Below are positions 36,846 to 48,200 of a DNA stretch of 64,000 nt, piece after piece (the first letter of the stretch is position 1; each line of letters starts with the position of its first letter). Origin of the DNA: Ophioderma brevispina. Its lineage: Eukaryota; Echinodermata; Ophiuroidea; Amphilepidida; Ophiodermatidae. Location of the stretch: positions 1-64,000 of the forward strand of contig JAMKCH010056889.1 of NCBI GenBank assembly GCA_023653785.1, in the 5' to 3' direction. The notes beneath the pieces are model-generated. The model did no database searches and was not told the DNA's origin. It worked only from the letters and a program-made list of their open reading frames with translations. The translations under genes and the position numbers were made by a program.

Positions 36846-37074
36846 CCTTCATGTGACCGTACAGTTGAGTATTATACAATTTTTTTGCTGAAAATTATAG
36901 ATTAGGGTGTGTAGAATAAGAATCTGCCGGGTGCCACCTGGGCATCCTTGGGCATTTTGAGAAATCCAAAATGGCATTGCCATTAATGATAATTATATAT
37001 TCAACCCTCTATTATCAAACTATGGAGTTACTAGATATACTATATGATCCAATGAACAAGTGTATGGCACTTGT

Positions 37075-37290
37075 AAGATTAAGTCATACTTCATATTCAA
37101 AATAGGGGCCTTCACCCGAAAACCCCATCTGTCAAGTTTCACACCGATATTTCGACCTATTTTGATGCGAGAACTACTAAAAAACATTTTGTAATCCATA
37201 GAGTACCATGTAAAATTGGTTACACCGTCAAACATCCTTTGGCCCTAATATTTCACAGGGTAAATGAGAAAAATAGCTTTGAGATAAAAA
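37075..37290. repeat. Dispersed repeat R7 (copy 3)
   Basis: The shared words are AGGGGCCTTCACCCGAAAA, CCCCATCTGTCAAGTTTCAC, ATAGAGTACCATGTAAAAT and CATCCTTTGGCCCTAATATT, followed by TTCACAGGGTAAATGA. The order matches copies at 36625 and 56510. Confidence 0.6.
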
Positions 37291-37443
37291 GCTGAAAGAT
37301 TTGTTCCCCTACTTCATTCAAAATGTTCACAATCCTTTTGAATTTCCATTTGAAAATCAATGAGCATTTTCATCTTTCCAACAACACTTCATATTCCCCT
37401 TACCTCCTCTGGTGTAAATAGACCCCAATTTGAAGTGTTAACT

Positions 37444-37782
37444 TAAAGGTGCGTGTTCCGATCGTCTTTGGGATCCCCCGATTTACCCGGTAGTATCAAT
37501 TTTAGTATCAGATGAAAAGCTGTATTTTTCTCATTGTCGTCCTGAAATTTGAGCCCTCAAATCCATTTCATTCCCAAGATATAAACAAAAACCGCTGTTT
37601 TAGTGGTTAACCATCAATGTTAGCACAGTATTGAATAGGGCTTTGCAACATGCATTATTACGTCTACCATCAAAACCGCAAGATTGTTTCCCACGGTACT
37701 TGATGGGGTGTAGGTGCAAGTGCCATGCTCTCATATCAAGTAGAGAACACAATGCACATAAATCGGAACAAGCACCTTTAAG
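37444..37782 (+). mobile_element. TTAA-bounded MITE, family D (copy 2)
   Basis: The ends read TTAAAGGTGCGTGTTCCGAT and, inverted, TTAAAGGTGCTTGTTCCGAT, nearly perfect over about 20 bp. It is 339 bp long and the best-preserved family D copy here. It is non-coding. Confidence 0.85.
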
Positions 37783-38561
37783 AAATAAAGACCATGTCTT
37801 TAGCCTCCTACCTGTATCTATCGCGTTGCATCACACAAGCAACTACATGTACACTATTTGGGTATAGAACTTGGCTTCACATCTTAAAAACATTTCCAGG
37901 AAATGCAGCCTCAAGTTGTATTTAATGTCAATGGTTGTGCCTTAGCAGTGTTGAGAGCCAAGAATATCGCCAATTTGTAGAATCCACTGGGCCATTCGGT
38001 CATGTTTGTGACATAAGGTCAATTTTTACTATTTGTAAATGCAACCAATCTGTTATTACTTTTGATATTATTAATAACTAACCAAACCTAACCAAAAATG
38101 TTTCTACTTTCACTAGATTGGTTATTTTTTTCACGGGAGTTAAAGGGATAAGCAGCGATTTTCTGATCCAAAACATCGAAAAAATCATCGAAATTCGTAT
38201 AATTGCTATCTTTGTTAATGGCATGGATATGCTATTACCTGCAAGTAGTTGGCTTGAAATCCGTGTATTAAAGACAAGGCAGTTGTTTTTATCCAATTGT
38301 GTAATTTCTATACGAGCTTATACGCGCGTATCAAAATTCCGACTTGAAATCAAGAAAGCCTTTCCCTGTGAATATCCCAAATTTATTGTACCCCATGACC
38401 GGTACAGGTTTGACCTCAAACATTGTGTTTATTCTGTACTGGTGTAATTCACAATCAGTTGCAATTTTGAGATGCCATCGCTGTAGGCCTGTTTATTTGC
38501 GAGAGACTGTATGAAAAATGTCCTCAAATACTGCATTTTTTTCACTATTTGGCGTTTTATA
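37783..38561. other. Non-coding stretch
   Basis: No gene is recognised. A segment at 38145-38445 has an open frame of about 100 codons with no domain similarity that I can see, and I do not call it. Confidence 0.45.
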
Positions 38562-38916
38562 TTAAAGTGCAACAAGAGATTTCACATATCAGGTACCGGT
38601 ATCCCTAAAAAAATCAAAAGTACTGTTTTTTGCCCTGATGTAAAGCTTTCCATCGAAAATAACCCCATCTGAAAGGATTAAGCTAAGTGTTTCTTTTGTA
38701 CAAAAATTGTGAAATTACTAATTTCCTATAGGAGCAAATACAAAATTCAGCCTGTTTTACATTGAAATATAAGCAAATCAGAATCACTTTTTTCTCACTT
38801 TTGAGACATTTCTGTAGCCAAATACAAGGTAAAAAATATATTGAGTGTCTAGTTTATATGAAATTACTATTGACACAATATTTAGGTGCCTCAAAAATCT
38901 CTCGTTGCACCTTTAA
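38562..38916 (+). mobile_element. MITE, family A (copy 5), intact reference copy
   Basis: The ends read TTAAAGTGCAACAAGAGATT and, inverted, TTAAAGGTGCAACGAGAGAT. It is 355 bp long. There are five recognisable copies of this family in the window, in both orientations. It is non-coding, and the ends coincide with TTAA. Confidence 0.85.
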
Positions 38917-40241
38917 AGTAGAATGGAATTACACATACTTATCTTTTATTTATAAACTTCCACATTTTATTCTCTTGCATTATCGCTGCTCATCCCTTTA
39001 AAGTTCGGTAATGCGACATCATGAATGTCACACGTGAATGAACTTTATTTCCCCATCCCATAACAGATGGGTTACATTGCCAAAACGGGTGAGTTTAACC
39101 GTTTTAGGTCGCAAAAGTGAGCAAAGAATGGCCCCACAGAACATGTATTTTGCCTTGAGAGATGAAAGCCCCCTGGACTCCCAAGCCATGAACCTCTGCA
39201 TTCTGGTCACTCCGCTTACCATTTGTAGATAAGTTGGCACCAACCTTGGATACCATGGATACACGGCAGCAGGGCAGGAAAATTGCATATTTTCCGGGAA
39301 GATGTCACATTTCTTTTAGATTTCCCACCATTATTTTGGCTTAAATGATATTTTTTGCGAAATGAAAACCAACGAAACATGATTTTAAGTGGGAAGAGGG
39401 GTAATTTTTGGGAAAAATAAACAACTGATAAGATGCCAATGTGATTGCAACTACCTTGTCAAAATCGGGCCACACAATGAGGTGCCCGCCCAAAAATCCA
39501 AATTTGGGGGGTCTGAAAAATGAGAAATGTGTCATTTACTGGAATTACATACCACAATTTCGCAATGTTAAGGGTTGCATTTTTCTGTTTTTGAGGTAAT
39601 GAATCCATTTTGATGCATTTCTCACATTTCATTTTCTAAAATTAGCCCTTTTACGTAAAATTAAACCACTGGGGCGTTTGCCGGCACGCCCTAACCCTTA
39701 CACAATTTTGAGATATTTTTCCGTGTGGAATCGAAGATAAGTCCTATTAAAGTATATTCTGAATTTGCAGCACATAGCCTCTTTTTTCGTTTGGTCACAG
39801 TGACCAATTTTTATAATTTGTCAATGTCTCTACTGAAAACAGGGGCAAAAGTTTGACCTACACACAAACCTCTGGCAACAAATTGCGTATGATTTATTGC
39901 CAATTAACCTGGCTGCCACAGCGAAACTGTTCAGTTTAAAGAGATCAAATTTCTGGAATAGTATATCAATTATTACCTTTAGGGGATTTTCAAATGACTG
40001 CAATCAAGAAAGAGAGCGCCTGTACCTTTTAATGGCAAAAGCGCCCTCATAGCTGAATTTAACCAAAAAATGGCCATTTTTTTACGAACGCGGTAGCTCC
40101 GACACTGCGAACATTTACAAATGGATTCTTTGACCTCAACTACATATGTTTAAGACACCCAATGGCTAAAATTCATATATAATTACAGTAATTGTTGACA
40201 AATTTATCATTTTCAGACCCCTTCAGATCAGAGACCCCCCT
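38917..40241. other. Non-coding stretch
   Basis: No gene or bounded element is recognised. Confidence 0.5.
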
Positions 40242-40590
40242 AAAGGGTCCGTTCATACTTCCACGCACTGCCTTGCTGTGCAGTAAATTTACTGCAATGT
40301 TCCGTCACTTCCGCGACTCCTATAAATCGATTACTGCAGGTCCACCAGGTCACTGCAGGTCACGGTTGCAGTACGTTGCAGTAACTTGCGACGCATTGCA
40401 GGAAAATTGGCATCCTGCCCACTGACTGCCACCCCACTGCCTCTTGGCTGCATCGACCGTTAAAATCATGTTCCTTCGTTGTGCAGTACTGCATTGCGTT
40501 TCAATACTGCACAGTGATGGCAGTTACAATTTTGGTAGGCTGCATGGCAGCCCTGCACTTCAATGCAGTGAAGTATTAACTGACCGTTAA
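40242..40590. mobile_element. MITE-like element rich in TGCAGT words
   Basis: The left end AAGGGTCCGTTCATACTTCC and the right end, inverted, AACGGTCAGTTAATACTTCA match imperfectly. The interior is full of CTGCA, TGCAGT and GCAGTA words in both orientations. The GGGTCCGTTCATAC type of end reminds me of hAT-like MITEs, but this is a weak assignment. Confidence 0.5.
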
Positions 40591-41047
40591 ATCACGTTTT
40601 TGGGCGGCACCTCATTTTTTGACTCGATTTTGACAAATTTGGTGTCAAAATGCTCAGAGGATAAGGCTGCATCAAATAAGAGTGTAGGACAAAATGATCT
40701 GAAATATCATTTTTCTCCCCCGTATAGCCCCCGCTACTTAAAAATCGGGTCCTGAAATTAATAAGTTGGGGGAAATTTTGAAAATAAAAAATTCCCCTGA
40801 AATCCAGGAAAAATCTGAAGAATCACACCCCTGTGACTCGGTCAATCCCAATTCAATTATGTGTGCAGAGTCTGCCAGACCGTAAATGACCAAATCTCCC
40901 GATTTTTTTTACCTTGTTATGGAACTTGCTTTTAAGTGTTAGCCCTTTTTTCGGTTATGTAGAAATACCTAGACCTTTCACAATCCATGGCACAATCATT
41001 TCTGACAATTTTCTTTTTTAGCAAATCGCTGATAGTGCTGAAACACA

Positions 41048-41337
41048 ATGGCCGGTATTCACAAAATAACTTAGGCCTGGCTTAACTCTCAGTCCAGGGT
41101 ACTAAGTCCATCTAGAAAGAACACTTTATTCTGTTAAAAAACAAAATTAGAGATAATAACAATTTGAAATAGTTGATTTCTCAGCTTTGAGTGTGTACTT
41201 GGTACTTTCTCTTTGTAGTTTTTCAGCAGAAAAAGCTACTCTAGGAAAAAAGATGAATTTTTAGAGGTCCTTCTAGTAGGACTTTGTCCTGGACTAAAAG
41301 TTATGCCAGGATTAAATTCTTTGTGAATACCGGCCAA
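41048..41337. mobile_element. MITE with GGCCGGTATTCACAAA ends
   Basis: The left end reads TGGCCGGTATTCACAAAATA and the right end, inverted, TTGGCCGGTATTCACAAAGA. The inner arms contain CTGGCTTAACTC and CTGGCATAACTT, then AGTCCAGG. It is about 290 bp and non-coding. Confidence 0.8.
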
Positions 41338-43655
41338 TACCTTCATTCTCTAAATATTAAACCAGAAAATAAGCACACTGACAAATATTTGTGGATTTAA
41401 TCCATCTTGTGTTCTCTTTTACAGCCAATACTGACAATTCCATGCACATCAATACTACATCCCGATTTAATCAATTATTCATCAATCTTTCTGAAGACCC
41501 ATTCATGTTGTGCTGCTCTGTTCTTACTTCTAAATGTACCCACTCTCTTTTGAACAGTTTCAAATTATGAGATTAGAATTGCATTTGGTATTGTCCTTAA
41601 TGGTTTGTCATGGAATAAACCATGTTTTCAGAATGTCACAGGATTTTTGAGTTCACTACATGTACAAGCTTTTAAGCTTTCATTTAAAAAAGCAAATTGT
41701 TCACACTACATGCAAAACATTTCAGAAAATAACATTGATGTATCGAAATACAGGAGTAATTGGGTAACATTTTTAGAAAATACAAATTCTTCAATTCTTA
41801 TCAGTTTAAAATAGATTCTTTTACATAGAAATCATGATTTAATTCTCCTGTATGGCATTATAACATTCAACACACCCAATCCTGGGATAGCCTGTATTTT
41901 CTTGTATTTTTTCTATTTTTGACTGCCTGCAGAACAAACACTTCAAAACTACATTGTATTTACAACAAAATCTTGCAGCATCCTACATAAAACTTCTAAA
42001 GATTACACAAACTGAACTCGGACACTTACAGATAAATTGTTTAAAAGCAAACCAAATTCCAATCACAAAAATTAAAATACATGTACAGCTTCTACACCAA
42101 CATAATGGCTGAATAAAACTTGGAACATTCCACACCTCAATACTGACTATATAGACCTTTTCCCTTCTTCCCACTGTGCACTATTTGAGGGGGTACTTCC
42201 AAGATGTCAGCGACACTCAATCATTCGTGTACGTCAAGCGAACTCTGGTGAGAGGGCGAGAATAATGCGTCCTTAAGTACTCCCTTAAAATAGTGACTTA
42301 GGGAAGAAAGGAAAAACATCTATAGTCACCACTAATAAATAAGTTACTACGTTTGCACTCAACCAAACCAGCCAACCATGCATTTGTGGTTGAGGCCCCT
42401 TTCCAGCAGATATTGCAATAGTCCAATCAGATTTGCCCAATCAGTGGCTTACTGAAACTAATAATGCACCTCTCGATTTCGGATGAATTTTATTATTTCA
42501 TTAAAAATTACTAATTTCTTTTAAAAAAATTGCCCGGTATATTCAAACACTTGAACTTCATAAATACAAACCCTTGTTACCCATAGAGAAGAGATAAAAT
42601 TGTTTTTATACTATATCTTATTACTGGTTACAAATATCAAGGTTTTATTTCATTCTGTGGTGCAACATTGCCATTTAAGCCTTCCATTAGTTTTAAAACA
42701 TACATGTACAGTGCATCACACATGCTTTTTCACATACAAAACTCGTAAATAGTGCCTGAAGACATAGTTAACATTTATGTATCACCGAATAGCTAAGTCC
42801 TACCAAAAAGTATCACACTACCCTTAAAAAGCTACACACATTACAAAGATCTGCCATTAGGAAATGCTTGGCCCTATTATGTACAACTTTTATCAAACTT
42901 GTATACATGGCATTGCTAAGAGTATGAAACTTTACATTCTATTTAGTGTAAAATTAGCCTCTGCACAAAAAAAACACCATGTTTGTATTACAAAAACCCT
43001 GAGTTTTCAATTTTGAAGCCACTTGTTTTGCACTTAATTTCTACATTTTGTGCCTGTTACAATGCACAAATAAGCCAGAAATCCTTTGCAATGTTTGAAT
43101 TCTCACAAAATTGTGGCAATTTTGGTTGTATTCCAATTCACACGGCAGTCAGTGTTGCAGAGTTCTCAAGTATGCCGATTTTGTATCTTGCATGAGATTT
43201 TTGATTAAGCAGTTTCAGGAGCATTTCATGGAAATCTCCTTTGCATCCTGCAACCTAGAAAATGTTTTTGTCAAAGTGATGTTACAGGGACTGTAGGAAA
43301 TAAAACTAAAGCGCAAACGCCTTGATGAAAGGCTACACTCCAGTCTCAATACTAATACTGTTAGAGATTTTGGCCAAATCGAGCCTATTCCTCTATTTTG
43401 GCAACACTGATTCTGCTCGTCCTGCACGTTCATTCACTATGTAAAACCTAGCATTCCTCTATCATAAAATGTAATAAACCAGCTATTTTACAGACTATTT
43501 ACATTATTTACACACATAAAAACAATTGTTTCTGTAAAGGTTGACCACACCAAGTTCTGCAACTACTTTTTTCTACCCAAGAGAAAAATTTACAAGGTAA
43601 TAAATTTGGATAATAGTCAATCACAATAATTAAAATCAAATTTTGTGCCATATTT
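41338..43655. other. AT-rich stretch downstream of the Ki-67 gene
   Basis: No coding potential is recognised. It is poorer in repeats than the 23-41 kb region. Part of it nearest the gene may be 3' UTR if a distal polyadenylation site is used. Confidence 0.45.
42176..42303. repeat. Short inverted repeat (~125 bp)
   Basis: The left end GCACTATTTGAGGGGGTACTT and the right end, inverted, GTCACTATTTTAAGGGAGTAC match over about 22 bp. It could be a very short MITE. Confidence 0.5.
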
Positions 43656-43661
43656 TTTATT
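43656..43661 (-). promoter_or_regulatory. Candidate polyadenylation signal of the Ki-67 gene
   Basis: AATAAA on the minus strand lies about 150 nt downstream of the Ki-67 stop codon. In AT-rich sequence this hexamer is common, so the assignment is only positional. Confidence 0.4.
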
Positions 43662-43813
43662 GCTCGACTAATGCGAATCTTGTAAAACCCCGTTTTATCC
43701 ATTTTTTCATTAAAAAGGCAGTATACGTAAAAAAATGAAAATTAAAATGAATCTCTCAGTGCAACCTTATCTAAAATAACAAATCTAAAAAGACTATCCT
43801 ATTTAAAATATAA

Positions 43814-45218
43814 CTATTTTCTTCTTGCTCTTGTAGTCCTTTTTGATGCTGGAGAAACTGGTTTTGCCTTTTGCGCCTTCCCCCTTGTTCTCCTTGGAGA
43901 CGGCTTGACTACTGGAGATGCTACTTTCTTTGCTGCTGCCTTTTTAGGCGTAGGTTTCACGGGTGCCTTCTTGGATCTTGTGGTCCTGGGTTTAGCTGGG
44001 GATGGTGAAGGAGCTCCCCTTTTGGGAGTAGCAGCTTTGGTTGGTGCCTTCCTTGTCCTAGTCTTGGCTGGTGTGGGCGTTGATGCTACAGCTGCCTTGG
44101 TCTTCTTTGCCACTGCTTTTCCTCTTGTTGCTTTTGGTGTAGCCAGTTTAGGTGATACTGGCTTCTTAGATCTAGTTGTTCTTGGTCTTTTGGGTGATGG
44201 TGTTGGTATTAGAGTAGGAGCAGCTCTCTTTGTTGCCTTCTTTGCTGGGGTTTTGACAGGCGATGCTGCTCTCTTACCACGGGTTTTTGCTGGTGTAGGC
44301 TCTGGGCTGGGGATGGTGGTGTAGGTTTCACTGGGGTCTTTTTAGTGACAGCTTTACTACCACCTCTTGTTTTCCTTGGTGTAGCCTCTTTCACTGGTGT
44401 GGCAGGTTTCTTGGGTGCTGCCTTGCGACCTCCGCGCGTCTTCCTGGGAGTGGGCTCCTTAGTTGGAGATTGTACTGGCTTTTTGGCTGGGGTTGACTTT
44501 TTCTTGGGTGCTGCCTTACGACCACCTCTTGTCACTCTTGGGGTGGGCTCCTTAGCTGGTGATGGTGCTGCCTCTTTGACAGGTGTTACTGCTTTCTTAG
44601 GTGCTGCCTTGCGACCTCTTGCTTTCCTTGGAGTAGGCTCCTTGGCTGGCGATGGAGCTGCTTTACGACCCCCTCTGGTTTTTCTTGGAGTGGGCGCCTT
44701 GGCTGGTGATGCTGCCGCCTTTTTAACAGGTGTTGCTGTCTTAGGTGCTGCCTTACGACCTCTGGTCTTTTTCGGAGATGGGACTGCAACTGGGGAAGGA
44801 GCTGCTCTTTTTGCGGGTGGTGCTTCCTCATCTGCTGAAGCTGCTCTTTTCCCACGTGTAGATTTCTTAACAGGTGCAGATTTTACAGGGGTCTGAGGTT
44901 TGGCTGACCTCCCTCGCCTAGTTGTCTTAGCAGGGGATTTCTTTAGTGGGCTTGATTTAGCAGCACCACGACGAGTACGTGTCGTTTTCACCAGTGGGGG
45001 ACTCGCAACAGGTACCTCTTCAACCACTTTCTTTCCACGTCCTGTTACAGGAGTTTTCCTAGTTGCTGCCTTTTTGGCTGGTGATTTCTTGGCAACTACT
45101 CCACGACGGGTGGTGCGTGGCTTTGGTGCAGGGGGTGTCGGCTCTGTAAGATCAACAACTTCCACCACACTCTTGGCTGGTGTTTGGACAGCCTTTCGCC
45201 CTCTTGTTCGTTTTCGGG
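43814..45218 (-). CDS. MKI67: Ki-67 exon block 7, basic C-terminus and stop
   Basis: This is the C-terminal block of about 460 codons, ending RTTRARRK and TAG at 43814-43816. It starts RKRTRGRKAVQTPAKSVVEV, then VDLTEPTPPAPKPRTTRRG. The body is a series of units of the form TPRKTRGGRKAAPKK alternating with TPVKEAAPSPAKEP. The end is rich in TRSKK, TRGKA and TRTRK words. The RGRK/RGGRK cores resemble AT-hooks but lack the RGRP core, so minor-groove binding is only plausible. Vertebrate Ki-67 ends in a Leu/Arg-rich chromatin-binding domain; here leucine is scarce, so the function may be met by charge alone. One frame change near 44305 (within GGGCTGGGG) is needed. The rest is open. Confidence 0.82.
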
Positions 45219-48200
45219 CTGGTGACGGCGACCGAGAAAAAAAAAAATAAAACTAACTCTTAACCGTGTCTTGCATTGACTGGTCGACTTGGCTGGTGTC
45301 TTGCATTGGCGGGCGACTGGCTGGTGTCTTTGCCTTGGTGGCGCTTGGCTGGGGTCTTTGCCTTGGCTGGCGACGTGGTTGGGTTTTGCCTCTGGATGAC
45401 GACTTGGCTGGTGGTTTGCCTTGGCTGGCGACTGGTGGTGGATTTGCATTGGCTGCGACTTGGCTGGTGTCTTTGCCTTGGATGGCGAATTAGCAGGGGT
45501 ATTTGCATTGGCTGGCGACTTGGCTGGCGTTTTGCCTTGGCAGGTGTCTTTGCTGGTAAGCCATCTAGCACGTTTTGCAGCTGGCTTTGGTGCTGGGTAG
45601 CTGCACCACGCTTGCGTTTCAGAGCTGCTTTAGGTGTGGCTGCTTTAGCTGGAGATGCTGCCTTAGGCGTAACTTTTGGTGTAAAGAACAGCTCTGGCAC
45701 TCCTTCAAAGTCATTGTAGGGATCAATGTTTTGTTTTGGCGTCTTCATAAGATTTCTTACACCTACAAGTTTGGGAGATTTGGCAGGTTGCTTGGGTGTT
45801 TTCAACAGTTTGGCAACACCAGTCAAACCCATTGATTTTCTTCCTGGGGTCTTCGACTTGACAATCTTGCCGCCAATCTTCCATGGTGTACTAACTTTGC
45901 CCGAAGAGGAGAGACAAATTTATCACCTGATGAGCGCTTGAATGGTGAAGTGCTCTTTCTTGGGCTAGGAGATCTTGGTGAAAGAGGAGAAACAGCCATT
46001 TCTCCAGGACCCACTGGTGTCTTAATATCAGGTGTAGCTGGGGTCTTTGGACTTTTGGCCGGCGTCTTTGCCTTGGCCGGCGTCTTTGCCTTGGCCGGAG
46101 TCTTTGCCTTGGCTGGAGTCTTTGCCTTGGCCGATGTCTTGGATTTCTTAAGGTGTTGTGTTTCATCATTTATGTCAATCCTGTGAAACTTATCATCAGC
46201 AACGATTCTCCTTGGTGTGCCTTCTGTACGGTGTCTTACGACCATTCTTTGTAACTGCAGGGTTTTTGGTCGCTGTGCGACCAATCAGGAAGTTGCAGGA
46301 GAGTCTGCATGACCAGTGCTCTTCAGCACCAAGACGTGCACCCTGCAAGAAATGAAGCGGAAATAAAATTTTTAAAATGTAGAAAGACCAATGGTGTACT
46401 GGGTCACAGAAAATAGCTAATCTATACTTTGTTCGGTCATCAGTTGACGGCATGAGTGACTTTGCATCGCTCTTGCATTTGGATTGCGCCGCTTTTGCAG
46501 GCATGGAAGAATGAACTTTCAGAAAAAAATCGGAAAGCGGAAAAAACACTGAAAAAACATGTGAACTCCAGCAGAAATACCCCAAAATCGGGCTGAAAAT
46601 AAATCAAAACCCGTAAATTCGGGCCAAAAAAAAAAACTGAATTCAGTTTTAAACTGAAATTCTATGCCTGCTTTGGTCGTGTCCGTTAATGCTGCTAATT
46701 CCAAGGTCGACGCGTGCGGTTCTCGGGTGCAAACCAAACAGGAGGTGACGTCACCCCAACGTGAGGTCGCACAAAGTAATGAGTCTAGTTCACTTGTTAT
46801 ACGTATGAGTATTTTAAACAAAACGGTCTTAATTTGTTCTTTAGCCATATCAAACTTCTTAAATCTGATGGATTTAATTGATGTGAATTTTTAAAAACAA
46901 GGACATATCGGTACCTTTATTAAAAAATTTGTTTCTCAAATGATCACTTTAGGTTTGATTAATCTAGACAGTTGCAGAAAGGTAAAACATGTTGGTGTCT
47001 AGACATTGCTTTAAGGCGCGCGAGCTCGATCGAGGCTCATGAGCGCTCTTTAAGGCGCGCGGGTTGCTCGATCGAGCGGTCATGCGCGTTCTTAAGTGCT
47101 TAGGTGAGCGCGATTTTAGTGGCGCTTGCCACTCGTTTAACAAACCTGGGATCCGTTGCCCCACAAAACGAGATAATTTCTTGAAGATGCAATTCTGACC
47201 AAATGTGAAAGCAGTGCAAAAACCCCCCCCACAGTACAGTTCGTGCGTGACTTTTACTGCAGTCTGTATTTACGGCAATGTAAGAGTGACCTGACAAAGC
47301 ACGATGTAACGTGATTTTTTAGCGGACTACGATGATTTGTTTTGACCTTCAGCTTTCTTTCTGTAGGTTTGTTTATGGAGTAATGGAAAAATAACCCTCT
47401 GTCTCCGTACAAGGTGCTTAAAAGTTTATGCTAAGTTCAGGTGATAAGTTTATGCTATGAGGGATGGTCATATGAAGGAAGTTAGGAGGGAAGGGGCAGG
47501 GAGAATAGGACGGTTGAAATGTGGGCAGAGGTGAACGGGGTGGGACTCTTTTTTTTATTCAAGAATTTGGGTGGGATCTATGCAGAAGACAGGCTAAAAA
47601 CATCTTTCACAGATTGCACGCGTGCGAGGTGCGGCAAGAACATCATTAGGCCGACTCGTACTGATTACAAACCTATGGATGGAAGTAACTAAAATTTGAC
47701 TGTCACAAAATCACAACATGGAATGGGGTGATCGTGATTCGGTCTCTAACAAAACTATTAAACTTGAGTTAAGGCGTATTTCCTGTGGACTCAAGTCAAG
47801 ATAAAAATGAGTAAATTATACACCATTTGTGCTAAATATAAACTACTCAGACTACTGTTTAATTATGGTCGCTGCAGTCTTGATATTCACTGGTACAAAT
47901 CCCAGGCCCAGAGCCCAGAGATAGTCTTGTACCAGAACTATATTTTATAGTTTGGAATATATAAATCACTGCCTTTTACTTGGGATGGAGGATTTTTTTT
48001 ACGCTAGCGGCATATTGAATTGAGTAATTCAGAAAAATCTCGAGGGTCAGTCCATGGCCAAAACACGAATTGAACCCACCCTCTCAGATTTTGTTAAATT
48101 GCAGCAAAGGTACATTTATGGGGCTACAGAGGAGGTCAAAGGAAAAATTCAAATTATTCCGTTTGAAGTTATGGGCTCTCAGAGTTTTACGACTTGGGCC

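Noticed and set aside
43814..45218. Histone H1 or sperm-type SPKK protein
   Set aside because: No winged-helix globular domain is present, the exon belongs to a multi-exon gene with a PP1-docking motif and KTPK repeats, and the length is far beyond H1.
43905..45250. Long + strand frames rich in Leu, Ala, Gly and Val (looking membrane-like)
   Set aside because: They are the antisense of the lysine/proline-rich Ki-67 exon; Lys codons read backwards as Leu/Phe and Pro as Gly/Trp. The same applies to 63366-63932 and 54872-55549.
45219..45264. A 46-nt intron between Ki-67 blocks 6 and 7
   Set aside because: Donor- and acceptor-like sites exist, but the length is below a normal intron and it contains an A9-type homopolymer; an indel-damaged coding stretch is as likely, so it is left unannotated.
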